Of a stretch of DNA of 64,000 nt, positions 42,161 to 52,700 are shown in pieces. Positions within the stretch are counted from its first letter, which is position 1. The number at the start of each line of letters is the position of its first letter. The DNA comes from Streptomyces sp. NBC_01210. GTDB lineage: Bacteria; Actinomycetota; Actinomycetes; Streptomycetales; Streptomycetaceae. The DNA is taken from assembly GCF_036010325.1 (NCBI RefSeq), contig NZ_CP108549.1, forward strand, positions 4,588,001 to 4,652,000, given 5' to 3'. The notes below the pieces were generated by a model, which ran no database searches, was not told the DNA's origin, and saw nothing but the letters and a program-made list of their open reading frames with translations. A program made the position numbers and the translations under genes.

Positions 42161-43941
42161 GTCTCAAGGGGGCGCGGGAGCGCTGGGTCCGTACGGGTGG
42201 AATCGAGCTGTGCGTCGCCGAGCTGGGGGACGCCTCGCAGCCGACCGTGCTGCTGGTGCACGGCTATCCGGACAGCAAGGAGGTGTGGTCCCAGGTCGCG
42301 GAGCGGCTGGCGGACCGCTACCGGCTGCATGTAGTGCTGTACGACGTCCGGGGGCACGGCCGCTCGACAGCTCCGGCCCCGCTGCGCGGCGGCTTCACGC
42401 TGGAGAAGCTGACGGACGACTTTCTGGCGGTCGCGGACGCGGTGAGTCCGGACAAGCCGGTGCATCTGGTCGGACACGACTGGGGTTCTGTGCAGTCCTG
42501 GGAGTTCGTCACGGTCAAGCGCACCGAAGGCCGTATCGCCTCCTTCACCTCGATGTCAGGACCGTCCCTGGACCACTTCGGGCACTGGATCAAGAAGCGG
42601 ATGAGCCGGCCCACACCCCGCAGGATCGGCCAGTTGCTCGGACAGGGTGCCAAGTCCTGGTACGTGTACATGCTGCATACGCCGGTGCTGCCGGAGCTCG
42701 CCTGGCGCGGCCCGCTGGGCAAGCTGTGGCCGAAGATCCTGCAGCGGGTGGAGAAGGTGCCCGGCGGCGACTACCCGACGGCTTCGCTTCCGCAGGACGC
42801 GGCGCACGGCGCCTGGCTCTACCGCGACAACGTCCGTGCCCGGCTGCGCCGCCCACGCTCCGACGCGTACGCGCACACCCCCGTTCAGTTGATCACGCCG
42901 ACCGGCGATATGTTCCTGTCCGAGCGGCTCTACGACGAACTGGGCGGATGGGTCCCGCAGTTGACGCGTCGCTCGCTGCCGGCGAAGCACTGGGTACCCC
43001 GCACCCGGCCCGATCAGCTCTCGGCCTGGATCAGTGAGTTCGTCACGGCCAACGAGGACAGCGCGGCCGGAGTGGCCGGAGTGGCCGCGCTGGACACCGT
43101 AGCCCGGGGTCCGTATGCCGAGCGGTTCGCCGGGCAGCTCGTGCTGGTGACGGGTGCGGCCAGCGGCATCGGGCGGGCCACTGCTTTCGCGTTCGCCGAG
43201 GCGGGGGCGCGGATCGTGGCCGTGGACCGGGACGCGGAAGGCGCAGCCAGGACCGCGGAGATGTCGCGGCTGATCGGCTCCCCCCAAGCCTGGGGCGAAA
43301 CGGTGGACGTCAGCGACGAGCAGGCGATGGAGAAGCTCGCCGAGAGGGTCGCCACCGAGTACGGCATCGTGGACGTCCTGGTCAACAACGCCGGCATAGG
43401 TCTCTCGGGCTCCTTCCTCCAGACCAGCGCCGAGGACTGGAAGAAGGTCCTCGACGTCAATCTGTGGGGCGTCATCCACGGCTGCCGGCTCTTCGGCAGG
43501 CAGATGGCCGAGCGCGGCCAGGGCGGCCATATCGTCAACACCGCGTCCGCTGCCGCCTATCAGCCTTCGAAGACCCTGCCCGCGTACAGCACCTCCAAGG
43601 CCGCGGTGCTCATGCTCAGCGAGTGTCTGCGGGCGGAACTGGCCGGACAGGGGATCGGGGTCTCGGCGATCTGTCCCGGCTTCGTCAACACCAACATCAC
43701 GTCCACGGCGCGCTTCGCGGGCGTCGACGCGGCTGAGGAGAAACGGCGCCAGAAGAAGACCGCCCGGCTGTACGGGCTGCGCAACTACCCGCCGGAGAAG
43801 GTCGCCGACGCGATCCTTCGCGCCGTCGTGAAGAACCAGGCGGTGGTGCCGGTGACGCCCGAGGCCCGTGGAGCCCTGTTCATATCCCGCTTCACGCCCA
43901 GGACGCTGCGTGCGATCGCCCGATTGGAGCCGCCGCTGTGA
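42157..43941 (+). CDS. alpha/beta hydrolase-SDR fusion protein
   Basis: A 594-aa two-domain protein. The N-terminal alpha/beta hydrolase (about 1-290) has oxyanion-hole HGYPDSKEVW and the nucleophile Asp in GHDWGSVQ, as in epoxide hydrolases and haloalkane dehalogenases. The C-terminal short-chain dehydrogenase (about 325-590) has the cofactor motif TGAASGIG and the catalytic YSTSK. Such fusions occur in actinobacteria but their substrates are not known. AAGGAGG sits four bases before GTG 42157; its stop overlaps the next GTG. Confidence 0.9.
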   Translation: MSLKGARERWVRTGGIELCVAELGDASQPTVLLVHGYPDSKEVWSQVAERLADRYRLHVVLYDVRGHGRSTAPAPLRGGFTLEKLTDDFLAVADAVSPDKPVHLVGHDWGSVQSWEFVTVKRTEGRIASFTSMSGPSLDHFGHWIKKRMSRPTPRRIGQLLGQGAKSWYVYMLHTPVLPELAWRGPLGKLWPKILQRVEKVPGGDYPTASLPQDAAHGAWLYRDNVRARLRRPRSDAYAHTPVQLITPTGDMFLSERLYDELGGWVPQLTRRSLPAKHWVPRTRPDQLSAWISEFVTANEDSAAGVAGVAALDTVARGPYAERFAGQLVLVTGAASGIGRATAFAFAEAGARIVAVDRDAEGAARTAEMSRLIGSPQAWGETVDVSDEQAMEKLAERVATEYGIVDVLVNNAGIGLSGSFLQTSAEDWKKVLDVNLWGVIHGCRLFGRQMAERGQGGHIVNTASAAAYQPSKTLPAYSTSKAAVLMLSECLRAELAGQGIGVSAICPGFVNTNITSTARFAGVDAAEEKRRQKKTARLYGLRNYPPEKVADAILRAVVKNQAVVPVTPEARGALFISRFTPRTLRAIARLEPPL

Positions 43942-44855
43942 GCACCGAGGAGCACACCGGCCACTACGCCATCGCGCCGCGCCGGGTCTCGTTCGACTGG
44001 GACGGGACGCCGCTGCACTGGATACCGGACGAGCCCACCGCCACGCATGTCATCAATGTGCTGCATCTTCTGCTGCCGGCCGGCGAGCGGTGGTTCGTCA
44101 AGGTCTTCAAGGAAGCGCTGCCCCTGGTCGACGACCCGGAGATGCTGAAGGACGTCAAGGGCTTCATGGGCCAGGAGGCCACGCACAGCGTGCAGCACGC
44201 GTATGTGCTGGACCACCTGGCCGCGCAGCGGCTCGACACCGAGGCATTCACCAAGTACGTCGACCTCCTCTTCGAGAAACTCCTCGGCGAGAAGCCGCCG
44301 TTCGGGGCGCCGGTACCGCCCCAGGAGTGGCTGCGCTTCCGCCTGTCGGTCATCGCCGCGATCGAGCAGTTCACGGCAGTCCTGGGCAACTGGGTGCTGC
44401 ACGCCGAAGGTCTCGACCGGGCGAACGCCGACAAGATCATGCTCGATCTGCTGCGCTGGCACGGCGCGGAGGAGGTCGAGCACCGGGCAGTCGCCTTCGA
44501 GATGTACCAGCACTGCGGTGGCGAGGGACTGCCACGCTATGCCCGCCGCATCGAGGGCATGGCCGTCACCGCGCCCGTGCTGGCCTGGCTCTGGGTGTGG
44601 GGCACCGCCTACCTGATCCGGCACGACCCCCAGCTCGCCGGCCGGCTGCGCTACTCCCTGCGCGAGCACAACCGCGCGGTCGGCAAAGGACTGCTGCCCA
44701 CGTGGCGCGAGCTGGGCGCGGCCATACCTCGATACTTCCGGCGGTCGTACCATCCCTCGCAGGAGGGCTCGCTGCGCAAGGCCGTCGACTATCTCGCGAC
44801 CTCGCCCGCGGCCCGTGCCGCGGCGGGAGCGGTGGGCCGCGCCGCCTTGTCGTAG
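43938..44855 (+). CDS. metal-dependent hydrolase (PF10118-like)
   Basis: A 305-aa protein of the predicted metal-dependent hydrolase family: helical, with the ligands in FMGQEATHSVQH (about 75-86), IAAIEQFT (about 139-146) and GAEEVEHRAVAFE (about 175-187), the same Glu/His pattern as di-iron helical oxygenases. GTG overlaps the SDR stop. Unknown substrate. Confidence 0.85.
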   Translation: MSTEEHTGHYAIAPRRVSFDWDGTPLHWIPDEPTATHVINVLHLLLPAGERWFVKVFKEALPLVDDPEMLKDVKGFMGQEATHSVQHAYVLDHLAAQRLDTEAFTKYVDLLFEKLLGEKPPFGAPVPPQEWLRFRLSVIAAIEQFTAVLGNWVLHAEGLDRANADKIMLDLLRWHGAEEVEHRAVAFEMYQHCGGEGLPRYARRIEGMAVTAPVLAWLWVWGTAYLIRHDPQLAGRLRYSLREHNRAVGKGLLPTWRELGAAIPRYFRRSYHPSQEGSLRKAVDYLATSPAARAAAGAVGRAALS

Positions 44856-44880
44856 GCGGCCTGTCATCGAGGGAGCGGAC

Positions 44881-45834
44881 TTGTCCGAGCAGTCAGTCGC
44901 CCAGTCGGTCGCCGAGTACCGGATCGAGGACCTGGCGCACCACAGTGGCGCCACCGTCCGTACGATCCGCGCCTACCAGGACCGCGGGCTGCTGCCGAAA
45001 CCGGAGCGGCGCGGGCGGGCCAATGTGTACGGGTCCGCCCATCTCGCCCGGCTGCGGCAGATCGCCGATCTGCTCGACCGCGGCTACACCCTGGCCTCGA
45101 TCAAGGAGCTGCTCGAGGCCTGGGACGCCGGGCGCGGGCTCGGCGGGGTGCTGGGTCTGGTGGCCGAGGTGCAGGGACCGTGGACGGACGAGGAGGCGGC
45201 CAGGATCTCCCGCGCGGAGCTGGACGGCAAGTTCGGCGGGAAGCCGGACGAGGCCGCCGTCGCGGAAGCGGTGGACCTGGGGGTGCTGGAGCGCATCCCC
45301 GGCCGTGACGACGAATTCCTGGTGCCGAGCCCCCAGGAGCTGGCGGTCGCCGCAGAGTTGTATGCCGCCGGGGTACCGCTCCCGGCAATCTCCGGTCATC
45401 TGCGGGAACTTCGCGGGCAGGTCGAGCACATCGCCTCCCGTTTCCTGGAGTTCACCACCGAGCATGTCTTCGCCCGATATCTGGGGCATCGGCCGCCGAC
45501 CGACGCGGATGCGGCTGAGGCGGCGTCCCTGGTCCGGCGGCTGCGCCCACTCGCACAACAGACGATCGATGCCGAACTGGCGCGGGCCATGCGGACGTTC
45601 GCCACCCGCCATCTTCAGCAGCACCTGAGTGTGGAAGGGCCGCCGCAGGTGGAGAGTGAGCTCCGTCCTGTGACGTTGCCGCCGGAGACAATTCGCTCGG
45701 TCCAGGCCCTGGTTGGCAAGGAAAACGCGTCCGCCTTCATCACCGCAGCGACCGAACGGGAGTTGCAGGCCAGGACCTTGGACGCACTCATCTCAACCGA
45801 TGACGATTCCCCGCAACTTGACCAAAGCCCTTAA
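44881..45834 (+). CDS. MerR-family transcription regulator
   Basis: A 317-aa regulator: N-terminal MerR winged helix (YRIEDLAHHSGATVRTIRAY, about 12-31, and RRGRANVYGSAHLARLRQIADLL, about 42-64, quoted in part), then a long helical effector-binding part without metal-binding cysteines. TTG 44881 is used because GGAG lies five bases upstream. It closes the coupled set and may regulate it, 25 bp after the hydrolase gene. Confidence 0.85.
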   Translation: MSEQSVAQSVAEYRIEDLAHHSGATVRTIRAYQDRGLLPKPERRGRANVYGSAHLARLRQIADLLDRGYTLASIKELLEAWDAGRGLGGVLGLVAEVQGPWTDEEAARISRAELDGKFGGKPDEAAVAEAVDLGVLERIPGRDDEFLVPSPQELAVAAELYAAGVPLPAISGHLRELRGQVEHIASRFLEFTTEHVFARYLGHRPPTDADAAEAASLVRRLRPLAQQTIDAELARAMRTFATRHLQQHLSVEGPPQVESELRPVTLPPETIRSVQALVGKENASAFITAATERELQARTLDALISTDDDSPQLDQSP

Positions 45835-45846
45835 ATGACCGATGAG

Positions 45847-45929
45847 TTGTCCACAGAATCGCCAATTCCCCTGTGGATAACTACAGTTGGCTGTGGATCA
45901 AACCTGTGGAGCGACATTTTCGATGTGGA
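45847..45929. promoter_or_regulatory. DnaA-box-like cluster upstream of kptA
   Basis: TTGTCCACA (45847-45855) and TGTGGATAA (45872-45880) are perfect, TGTGGATCA (45892) is close, and TGTGGA cores follow at 45905 and 45924. Spacing is 13-25 bp, same orientation for the last four. Confidence 0.65.
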
Positions 45930-45978
45930 GCGAGATTTTCAGTGGCGCTGCCGGCGAACGGACGGGCACGCTGACGGA

Positions 45979-46563
45979 ATGAACGCAAGACCCGAACGAC
46001 CCGATGGGCCCGATGAGCCCGATGAGCGACGCACCGTGAAGGTGTCGAAGTACCTCTCGAAGCATCTGCGCCACCAGCCGGAGCGGCTCGGCATCGTCCT
46101 CGACGAGAACGGCTGGGTGGCCGTCGACGAGCTGATGCGGGCGGCGGCCGAGCACGGCTTCCGGATCACCCGCGCCGAGCTCGACCATGTCGTCGCCGTC
46201 AACGACAAGCAGCGCTTCACGATCGACGGCACCCGCATCCGCGCCAATCAGGGCCACTCCGTCGAGGTCGACCTGGACCTGCCTCCGGCCGAGCCGCCCG
46301 CGTACCTCTACCACGGCACCGTCGCCCGCAGCCTGGACGCGATCCGCGCCGAGGGACTGCGCGCCATGAACCGCCACCATGTCCATCTCTCGCCCGACCG
46401 CGAGACCGCGACCCGCGTCGGCGCCCGCCGCGGCCGCCCCGTCGTCCTCTCCGTGCATGCCGGCGCGATGTATGAAGCGGGCCACCTTTTCCACGTCAGC
46501 GCCAACGGCGTCTGGCTCGCCGCTGCCGTACCGCCGGAGTTTCTGCGCTTCCCAGGCCGCTAG
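45979..46563 (+). CDS. kptA: RNA 2'-phosphotransferase (Tpt1/KptA)
   Basis: A 194-aa enzyme. VSKYLSKHLRHQPERLGI (about 17-34) is the RNA-binding wing, YHGTVARSL (about 110-118) and HVHLS (about 130-134) the NAD+-binding part. Tpt1 removes an internal 2'-phosphate from RNA, transferring it to NAD+; bacterial roles are unclear. A longer frame to 45835 exists, but its extra region spans the DnaA boxes and lacks family similarity. Confidence 0.93.
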   Translation: MNARPERPDGPDEPDERRTVKVSKYLSKHLRHQPERLGIVLDENGWVAVDELMRAAAEHGFRITRAELDHVVAVNDKQRFTIDGTRIRANQGHSVEVDLDLPPAEPPAYLYHGTVARSLDAIRAEGLRAMNRHHVHLSPDRETATRVGARRGRPVVLSVHAGAMYEAGHLFHVSANGVWLAAAVPPEFLRFPGR

Positions 46564-46603
46564 ATCCTGCTGCGGGGCCCTCCTGAGAGGTCCCTCCTGC
46601 GGG

Positions 46604-47503
46604 TCAGCGACTCAGCTGGGCAAGCCCCTCTGTGGCGATCTGCTCGAAGACCGACTGGTCCGCTGCGAAGTCCGAGTCCGGGATCGGTGCGTGGATCACG
46701 AGCTCCGTGAAGCCGAGCTCGAAGTGCTTGCCCGCGAAGTCCACAAAGGCGTCGAGGGACTCCAGCGGCCGGCCGGCCTCCGGCGTGAAGCCGGTGAGCA
46801 GGATCTTGTCCAGCTCGGCCACGTCACGGCCGATGTCCGCGCACGCCTTGCCGAGCTTGTCGATCTGCCCGCGGATGGCCTCGACGGACTGCTCGGGCGT
46901 ACCCGTCTCGAAGAGCTTCGGGTCACCTGTGGTCACCCACGCCTGCCCGTGCTTCGCCGCGAGCTTCAGTCCGCGCGGCCCGGTGGCGGCGACCGCGAAG
47001 GGCAGCCGGGGCCGCTGGACGCAGCCGGGAATGTTGCGGGCCTCCACCGCCGAGTAGAAACTCCCGTCGTACGTCACGGAGCCCTCGGTCAGCAGCCGGT
47101 CGAGCAGCGGCACGAACTCCCCGAACCGGTCGGCACGTTCGCGCGGCGTCCATGCCTCCTGGCCCAGCGCCGTGGCGTCGAAGCCATTGCCGCCCGCGCC
47201 GATGCCGAGCGTGATCCGCCCGCCGGAGATGTCGTCCAGCGAGATCAGGTCCTTGGCAAGGGTCACCGGATGGCGGAAGTTCGGTGAGGTGACCAGCGTG
47301 CCGAGGCGCAGCCGCTCGGTGGCGGCGGCCGCGGCGGTCAGCGTCGGTACCGCTCCGTACCAGGGGCCGTCGCGGAAAGTACGCCACGACAGGTGGTCGT
47401 AGGTGTACGCGGTGTGAAAACCGAGCTGCTCGGCTCGGAGCCACTCGTCGCGGCCACCTTCGTGCCAACGGCGGACGGGGAGGATCACGGTACTCAAACG
47501 CAT
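46604..47503 (-). CDS. LLM-class F420-dependent oxidoreductase
   Basis: A 299-aa TIM-barrel protein of the luciferase-like/F420 family: AYTYDHLSWR (about 33-42), LRLGTLVTSPNFRHP (about 64-78) and the GRITLGIGAGGNGFD substrate loop (about 93-107). F420-dependent reductions in actinobacteria use this fold. ATG 47503 has a weak ribosome binding site. Substrate unknown. It runs convergently with kptA. Confidence 0.9.
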   Translation of the reverse strand: MRLSTVILPVRRWHEGGRDEWLRAEQLGFHTAYTYDHLSWRTFRDGPWYGAVPTLTAAAAATERLRLGTLVTSPNFRHPVTLAKDLISLDDISGGRITLGIGAGGNGFDATALGQEAWTPRERADRFGEFVPLLDRLLTEGSVTYDGSFYSAVEARNIPGCVQRPRLPFAVAATGPRGLKLAAKHGQAWVTTGDPKLFETGTPEQSVEAIRGQIDKLGKACADIGRDVAELDKILLTGFTPEAGRPLESLDAFVDFAGKHFELGFTELVIHAPIPDSDFAADQSVFEQIATEGLAQLSR

Positions 47504-47598
47504 GCCTTCGAGAGTACGTGGCACCGCACCCGGCTCGAGCACACTCAAATGTGCGACCCGTCGCACGCCCGTGCGCCCGCGTACGGGAGAATGGATCT

Positions 47599-48468
47599 GT
47601 GACCTCAGCTACCGATCCCAGCCCGCTGCCCGCCACCCCCCGGCTGATCGCCACCGATCTGGACGGCACCCTGCTGCGCGACGACAAGTCCGTCTCGGAC
47701 CGTACGATCGCCGCCCTGGCCGCCGCCGAGGAGGCCGGGATCGAGGTCTTCTTCGTCACAGGCCGCCCGGCCCGCTGGATGGACGTCGTCAGTGACCATG
47801 TCCACGGCCATGGGCTCGCGATCTGCGCCAACGGCGCGGCGGTCGTGGATCTGCACGCCGGGGGGAAGCTGCTGGAGGTCCGCGCGCTGGAGCGGGAGAC
47901 CGCCCTCGATGTCGTGAGGATCCTGCGCGACGCCGCCCCCGGTACCTCTTTCGCGGTCGAGACGACGACCGGCATCCACTACGAGCCGGACTATCCGCCG
48001 TTCCATGTCGACCCGGGCGCGACCGTCGCGACCGCGGAGAAGCTGCTTCACGAGGAGCGGCTGGGCGAGGGCGCCCCGGTGATCAAGCTGCTCGCGCACC
48101 ACCCCGAGCTGACACCGGACGGCTTCCTCACGCTGGCCCGTACGGCCGCCGGTGACCTGGCATCCTTCACCCGCTCCAGCCCGACCGCGCTGCTCGAGGT
48201 CAGCGGCCTCGGTGTGAGCAAGGCGAGCACCCTGGCGCTGTGCTGCGCCCGGCGCGGGATCTCCTCCGACGAGGTCGTCGCCTTCGGGGACATGCCCAAC
48301 GACGTGGAGATGCTGACCTGGGTGGGCACCTCGTACGCGATGGGCAACGCCCATCCGGACGTGCTCGCCGCGGCCTCCGGCCGGACCGTCGCCAACAACG
48401 AGGACGGCGTCGCCGTCGTCATCGAGCAGATCCTCGCCCGGCGTGCGGAAAGCAGCGAAGAGCTCTGA
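47599..48468 (+). CDS. Cof-type HAD phosphatase
   Basis: A 289-aa HAD hydrolase: motif [11 protein letters not shown] (about 17-26), motif II VTGR (about 52-55), lysine in GLGVSKASTL (about 204-213) and motif IV FGDMPND (about 229-235). Closely related to the gene at 34756 (same motifs, same length class), so the two are paralogues. GGGAGA lies about eight bases before GTG 47599. Substrate unknown. Confidence 0.92.
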   Translation: MTSATDPSPLPATPRLIATDLDGTLLRDDKSVSDRTIAALAAAEEAGIEVFFVTGRPARWMDVVSDHVHGHGLAICANGAAVVDLHAGGKLLEVRALERETALDVVRILRDAAPGTSFAVETTTGIHYEPDYPPFHVDPGATVATAEKLLHEERLGEGAPVIKLLAHHPELTPDGFLTLARTAAGDLASFTRSSPTALLEVSGLGVSKASTLALCCARRGISSDEVVAFGDMPNDVEMLTWVGTSYAMGNAHPDVLAAASGRTVANNEDGVAVVIEQILARRAESSEEL

Positions 48469-48492
48469 AGCAAGAGCTCTGGAGAACGAGAA

Positions 48493-49542
48493 CTACTCGA
48501 CCCGGACCCCGCGTTCGCGGAGCCAGGGCAGTGGATCCACTCCGGAGCCCAGATACGGCGTGAGCCGCACCTCGAAGTGCAGATGCGGCCCTGTCGAGTT
48601 GCCCGTGGTGCCGGACTGCCCGATCCACTGCCCGGCGCGTACCTGGTCGCCCTGGTCGACGGTGGTCGTCGCCAGATGCGCGTACTGCGAGTAGTAGCCG
48701 CCCGGGTGCTGGACGACGATCTCGATGCCGAATCCACCGCCGCACGAGACAGACACCACCCGGCCCGCCCCGACCGACCGCACCGGGGTGCCGATGTCCA
48801 CCGCGAAGTCCTGCCCGGTGTGCCGATGGGCCCAGTGCTCACCCGCGCTGTCGAACCCGGCGGACAGTTCGTACTTCTCCACCGGCGTCACCCATGCCGT
48901 GCCCGCCGGCGCGCTTGCGCGCTTCCCGAGCCGGACGACGCCCGCGCACTTGCCCGCCGCCACGCTGCGGTCCGCCTCCCCCTGCAGCTCCCACTGTGCC
49001 TCTTCCAGCTTCGAGCTGATGCCCTGCTTGATGGTTGCCAGCTGTGCCTGCCGTACCTCGAGCTCGCGCCGGGCCGTCCGGGCATTCCCCTCGGTCACGG
49101 CGAGCCGCCGCTCGGCCTGCCTGGCCCGGCCGAGCAGCTGATTCACTGCCGTCTCCGCCTGCCAGGCGAGCCGCTGTCCGCGCATCAGCTCCTCGGGGTT
49201 GTCGGCGAACAGCAGCTGAGCGGTGACGGCAAGCGGGCCGCCGGTGCGGTACTGGGCACGGGCGACACCGCCGATGGCGTCGTGGATCGTGGTGAGTTCG
49301 TTCCGCTGCAGTGCCAGCTGCCCCTGGAGCCGGGCCGCCGCGGTGCGCTGCGCGTCAGCGGCACGCCTGCCTTGTTCGTACTTCGCGGTGGCTTTCGCCG
49401 CGTCCTCGAACAGTCGCGCCACCTCGGCGCCGGTACCGATAACGGGCCCGTCGGACGCCATGGCGGCGGGTACCGCCGTACCGAGGAGCGCGCACAGCAC
49501 CGCCAGGACGAGCAATGGCCGGTCGCGGTGTCTCAAGCACAT
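48493..49542 (-). CDS. secreted M23 peptidase with coiled coil
   Basis: A 349-aa exported protein. Signal peptide to about residue 30 (AAMA cleavage). A long coiled coil (about residues 40-185) precedes the M23 domain (about 215-345) with HTGQDFAVD (metal-binding His and Asp) and HLHFEV. These proteins cut or remodel peptidoglycan, and the coiled coil often mediates regulation or membrane partners. GDMP/HAD gene runs convergently before it. Confidence 0.92.
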   Translation of the reverse strand: MCLRHRDRPLLVLAVLCALLGTAVPAAMASDGPVIGTGAEVARLFEDAAKATAKYEQGRRAADAQRTAAARLQGQLALQRNELTTIHDAIGGVARAQYRTGGPLAVTAQLLFADNPEELMRGQRLAWQAETAVNQLLGRARQAERRLAVTEGNARTARRELEVRQAQLATIKQGISSKLEEAQWELQGEADRSVAAGKCAGVVRLGKRASAPAGTAWVTPVEKYELSAGFDSAGEHWAHRHTGQDFAVDIGTPVRSVGAGRVVSVSCGGGFGIEIVVQHPGGYYSQYAHLATTTVDQGDQVRAGQWIGQSGTTGNSTGPHLHFEVRLTPYLGSGVDPLPWLRERGVRVE

Positions 49543-49738
49543 CCACGGATCGTCGCCCGGCGCCGCGGCGATTTCGGGTACCGGTGAGGTGTCGTGACTC
49601 CACCTGGCCTACTGGGACGCCTCTCCGTACACCGTCGTACCCCCCTTCGTCCTGTCGCGGCTTCCGGCGGGCCCTTCGGTTCGGGCGCTGTCACGACCTT
49701 GAGAGGAGCAGGTCCTGTGCGGCGACGAGAGCCGGGTA

Positions 49739-52700
49739 CTAAACCGGGTACTCGGCTGTCGAGAGCCGGGTACCGAGCAGGTCCGCGGCCCGCTCGCGCT
49801 CCAGCATCCGGCGCAGCGGCCCCTCGGCGGTGGCGAGTTCTGCGTACGAGCCGCGCTGCACGGTCCGGCCTGCCTCCAGGACGACGATCTCGTCGACGGC
49901 GTCGAGCCCTTGCAGCCGGTGCGTGATCAGCACTGTCGTCCGGCCTTCCGTCGCCACCAGCAGATCCGCCGTCAGCGCATCGGCCGTCGCCAGGTCGAGG
50001 TGCTCGGCCGGCTCGTCGAGTACGAGTACGGGGAAGTCGGCGAGGAGCGCGCGGGCCAGCGCCAGCCGCTGCCGCTGACCGCCCGACAGCTGCGCCCCGT
50101 GCTCGCCGACGAGAGTGTCGAGACCGTCGGGCAGCACGTCGACCCACTCCAGCAGCCTCGCCTTGGCGAGCGCCTGCCGAAGCTCGTCCTCCGTCGCCTC
50201 CGTACGCGCGAGCCGGAGGTTCTCCCGTACGGAACTGTCGAAGAGGTGGGCATCCTGCGCGCACAGCCCGACGAACCGCCGGACCGCGTCCCCGTCGAGC
50301 GCGGCCGCGTCCACGCCGCCGATCGTGTACGTCCCTTCCCTCACGTCCAGGAAGCGGAGCAGCACCTGCGCGAGGGTGGTCTTTCCCGAACCCGAGGTGC
50401 CGACGACGGCGATGCGCCTCCCCACGGTGAGCGTCAGATCGAATCCGCGGAGCGCGTCCCGCTCCTGTCCGGCGTACCGGGCGCCGAGTCCTCGCACCTG
50501 GAGCGGGAACGCCGTCGCCGGCGGAGCCGCCGCCCGGTCCGGCTCGTGTACGGGGACGGGCGCGTCCAGCACCTCGAACACCCGCTCGGCGCTCCGCCTG
50601 ACCCGCTGCCGGTACTGAACAGCCGCCGGGAGCCCGGTGACCGCCTCGAAAGCGGCGAGGGGAGTGAGCACCACCACCGCCAGGGACACCCCGTCCAGCC
50701 GCCCGTCACGCACCGCCTGCACTCCGGCGAAGGCGGCGCACACGACGGTCAGCCCGCAGGCCAGCGCGGAGAGGCCGCCGCCGAGTGCGGTGGCGACGGC
50801 GCCCCGGGAGGCGATGCGCGTCAGCTGCCGGTCGGCATCCCGCGTTCTCTCCAGTCGTCCCTTCAGGGCTCCGGCGACGGTCAGTTCGGCGGTACCGCCG
50901 AGCAGTTCGACGACACGGGTGGCCAGCACCCCGCGTGCGGGCGCGAGTTGACGTTCGGCCCGCCGTGCGAAAGCGCCGCTGATCAGCGGTACGGCCACAC
51001 CGGCGAGGAGCAGACCGACGGCGAGCACGGCCCCGGCCTCGGGCAGCAGCCACGCCGTGAAGCCGACGGCCCCCGCGCCGACGACGACGGCCACTCCGGC
51101 AGGCAGCAGCCAGCGCAGCCAGTAGTCCTGCAGGGCGTCCACATCGGCGACGAGCCGCGACAGCAGATCTCCGCGCCGGGACTGCCGCAGCCCGGCGGGT
51201 GCGATCCGCTCCAGCCTGCGATAGACCGCGACCCGCATCTCGGCGAGCATCCGCAGCACGGCGTCGTGCGACACCAGACGCTCGGCGTACCGGAAGACTG
51301 CCCGCCCGATGCCGAAGGCGCGGGTCGCCGTCACAGCCACCATCAGATAGAGCACCGGCGGATGCTCGGACGCGCGCGAAATGAGCCACCCGGAAACGGC
51401 CATGAGCCCTACGGCGGAACCCAGAGCAAGGCTGCCCAGCAGCAGCGCGAGCCCGAGCCGGCCCCGCAGCTCCCCGGCAGCGCTTCGTACTCGTGCCAGC
51501 GGCGACCGTGTGCGCGCCGACTGCGTCGGCCCTGCAGTGTCAACGGCCTCGGCGGGCTGATCTCTGTCCATCTCCGTGCGCGCTGCCGCCGGAGTGTCCG
51601 CCGAACTCGATGGCTGAGTACCTCCGTACGCCGTAACTCCCGACCTCGCGGGCCCTGGAATCAGCGATGCGCGACGGGAGAGCGTGACCACCCGGTCCGC
51701 CACCGCCAGCAGTGCCGGCCGGTGGACGACCAGCAGCACCGTCCGCCCCTGAGCCAGCCGTCGCACCGCGTCGACGATGCCCGCTTCCGTCTCGCCGTCC
51801 AGTGCGGCCGTCGGCTCGTCGAGCAGCAGCAGCGGCCGGTCCGCGAGGAACGCCCGGGCCAGCGCGAGCCGTTGCCGCTGGCCGGCCGAGAGCCCGGTGC
51901 CGTCCTCGCCGAGCAGGCTGTCCACACCCTGGGGGAGCCCGGCCACAAAGTCGTACGCACCAGCGTTCCGCAGCGCTTCCCGCACCGCGGCATCATCGGC
52001 GTCCGGTCGCGCCAGCCGTACGTTCTCCGCGATCGTCCCCGCGAAGAGATACGGCCGCTGCGGCACCCAAGCGATCTGCTCGCGCCACCGGTCCAGGTCG
52101 AGCGTCGCCAGATCGGTACCGCCGACGCACACCCGCCCCTCGGCCGGCTCCACGAAGCCGAGCAGCACATCCAGCAGCGTCGACTTCCCGACCCCGCTCG
52201 GTCCGACCAGCGCGACCGTGTCGCCGGGCTCCACCACCAGTGAGGCCGCATCCAACGACGCCTCGCTACGCCCTGCGTGACGGACGGTCACTCCGTCGAG
52301 CTCCAACCGGAGTGTGCCCGGCACCTCGCCCGTACCGCCCGCCCGCGGCTCGGTCTCCAGGACCTGGAAAATCTCCTCTGCGGCCGAAAGCCCCTCCGCC
52401 GCCGCGTGGTACTGCGCGCCCACCTGCCGGATCGGCAGATACGCCTCGGGCGCGAGGATCAGAATCACCAGGCCCGTGTACAGATCCAGGTCCCCGTGCA
52501 CCAGCCGCATACCGATACCGACGGCCACCAGCGCCACCGAGAGAGTCGACAGCAGCTCCAGCGCGAACGACGAGAGAAACGCGATCCGCAGAGTCCGCAG
52601 CGTCGCCTTCCGGTACTCCGAGGTGATCGATCGGATCGACTCGGCCTGGGACTTCGCCCGCCCGAAGACCTTCAGGGTCGGCAGACCGGCGACCACGTCC

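Noticed and set aside
45835..45978. Longer N-terminal form of kptA
   Set aside because: The added residues run through DnaA-box sequence, lack similarity to Tpt1 proteins and are not needed for the family start.
49910..52243. Long rightward open frame opposite the cydDC gene
   Set aside because: It overlaps a clearly recognised ABC fusion on the other strand and is composed of Arg/Pro/Gln-rich filler.
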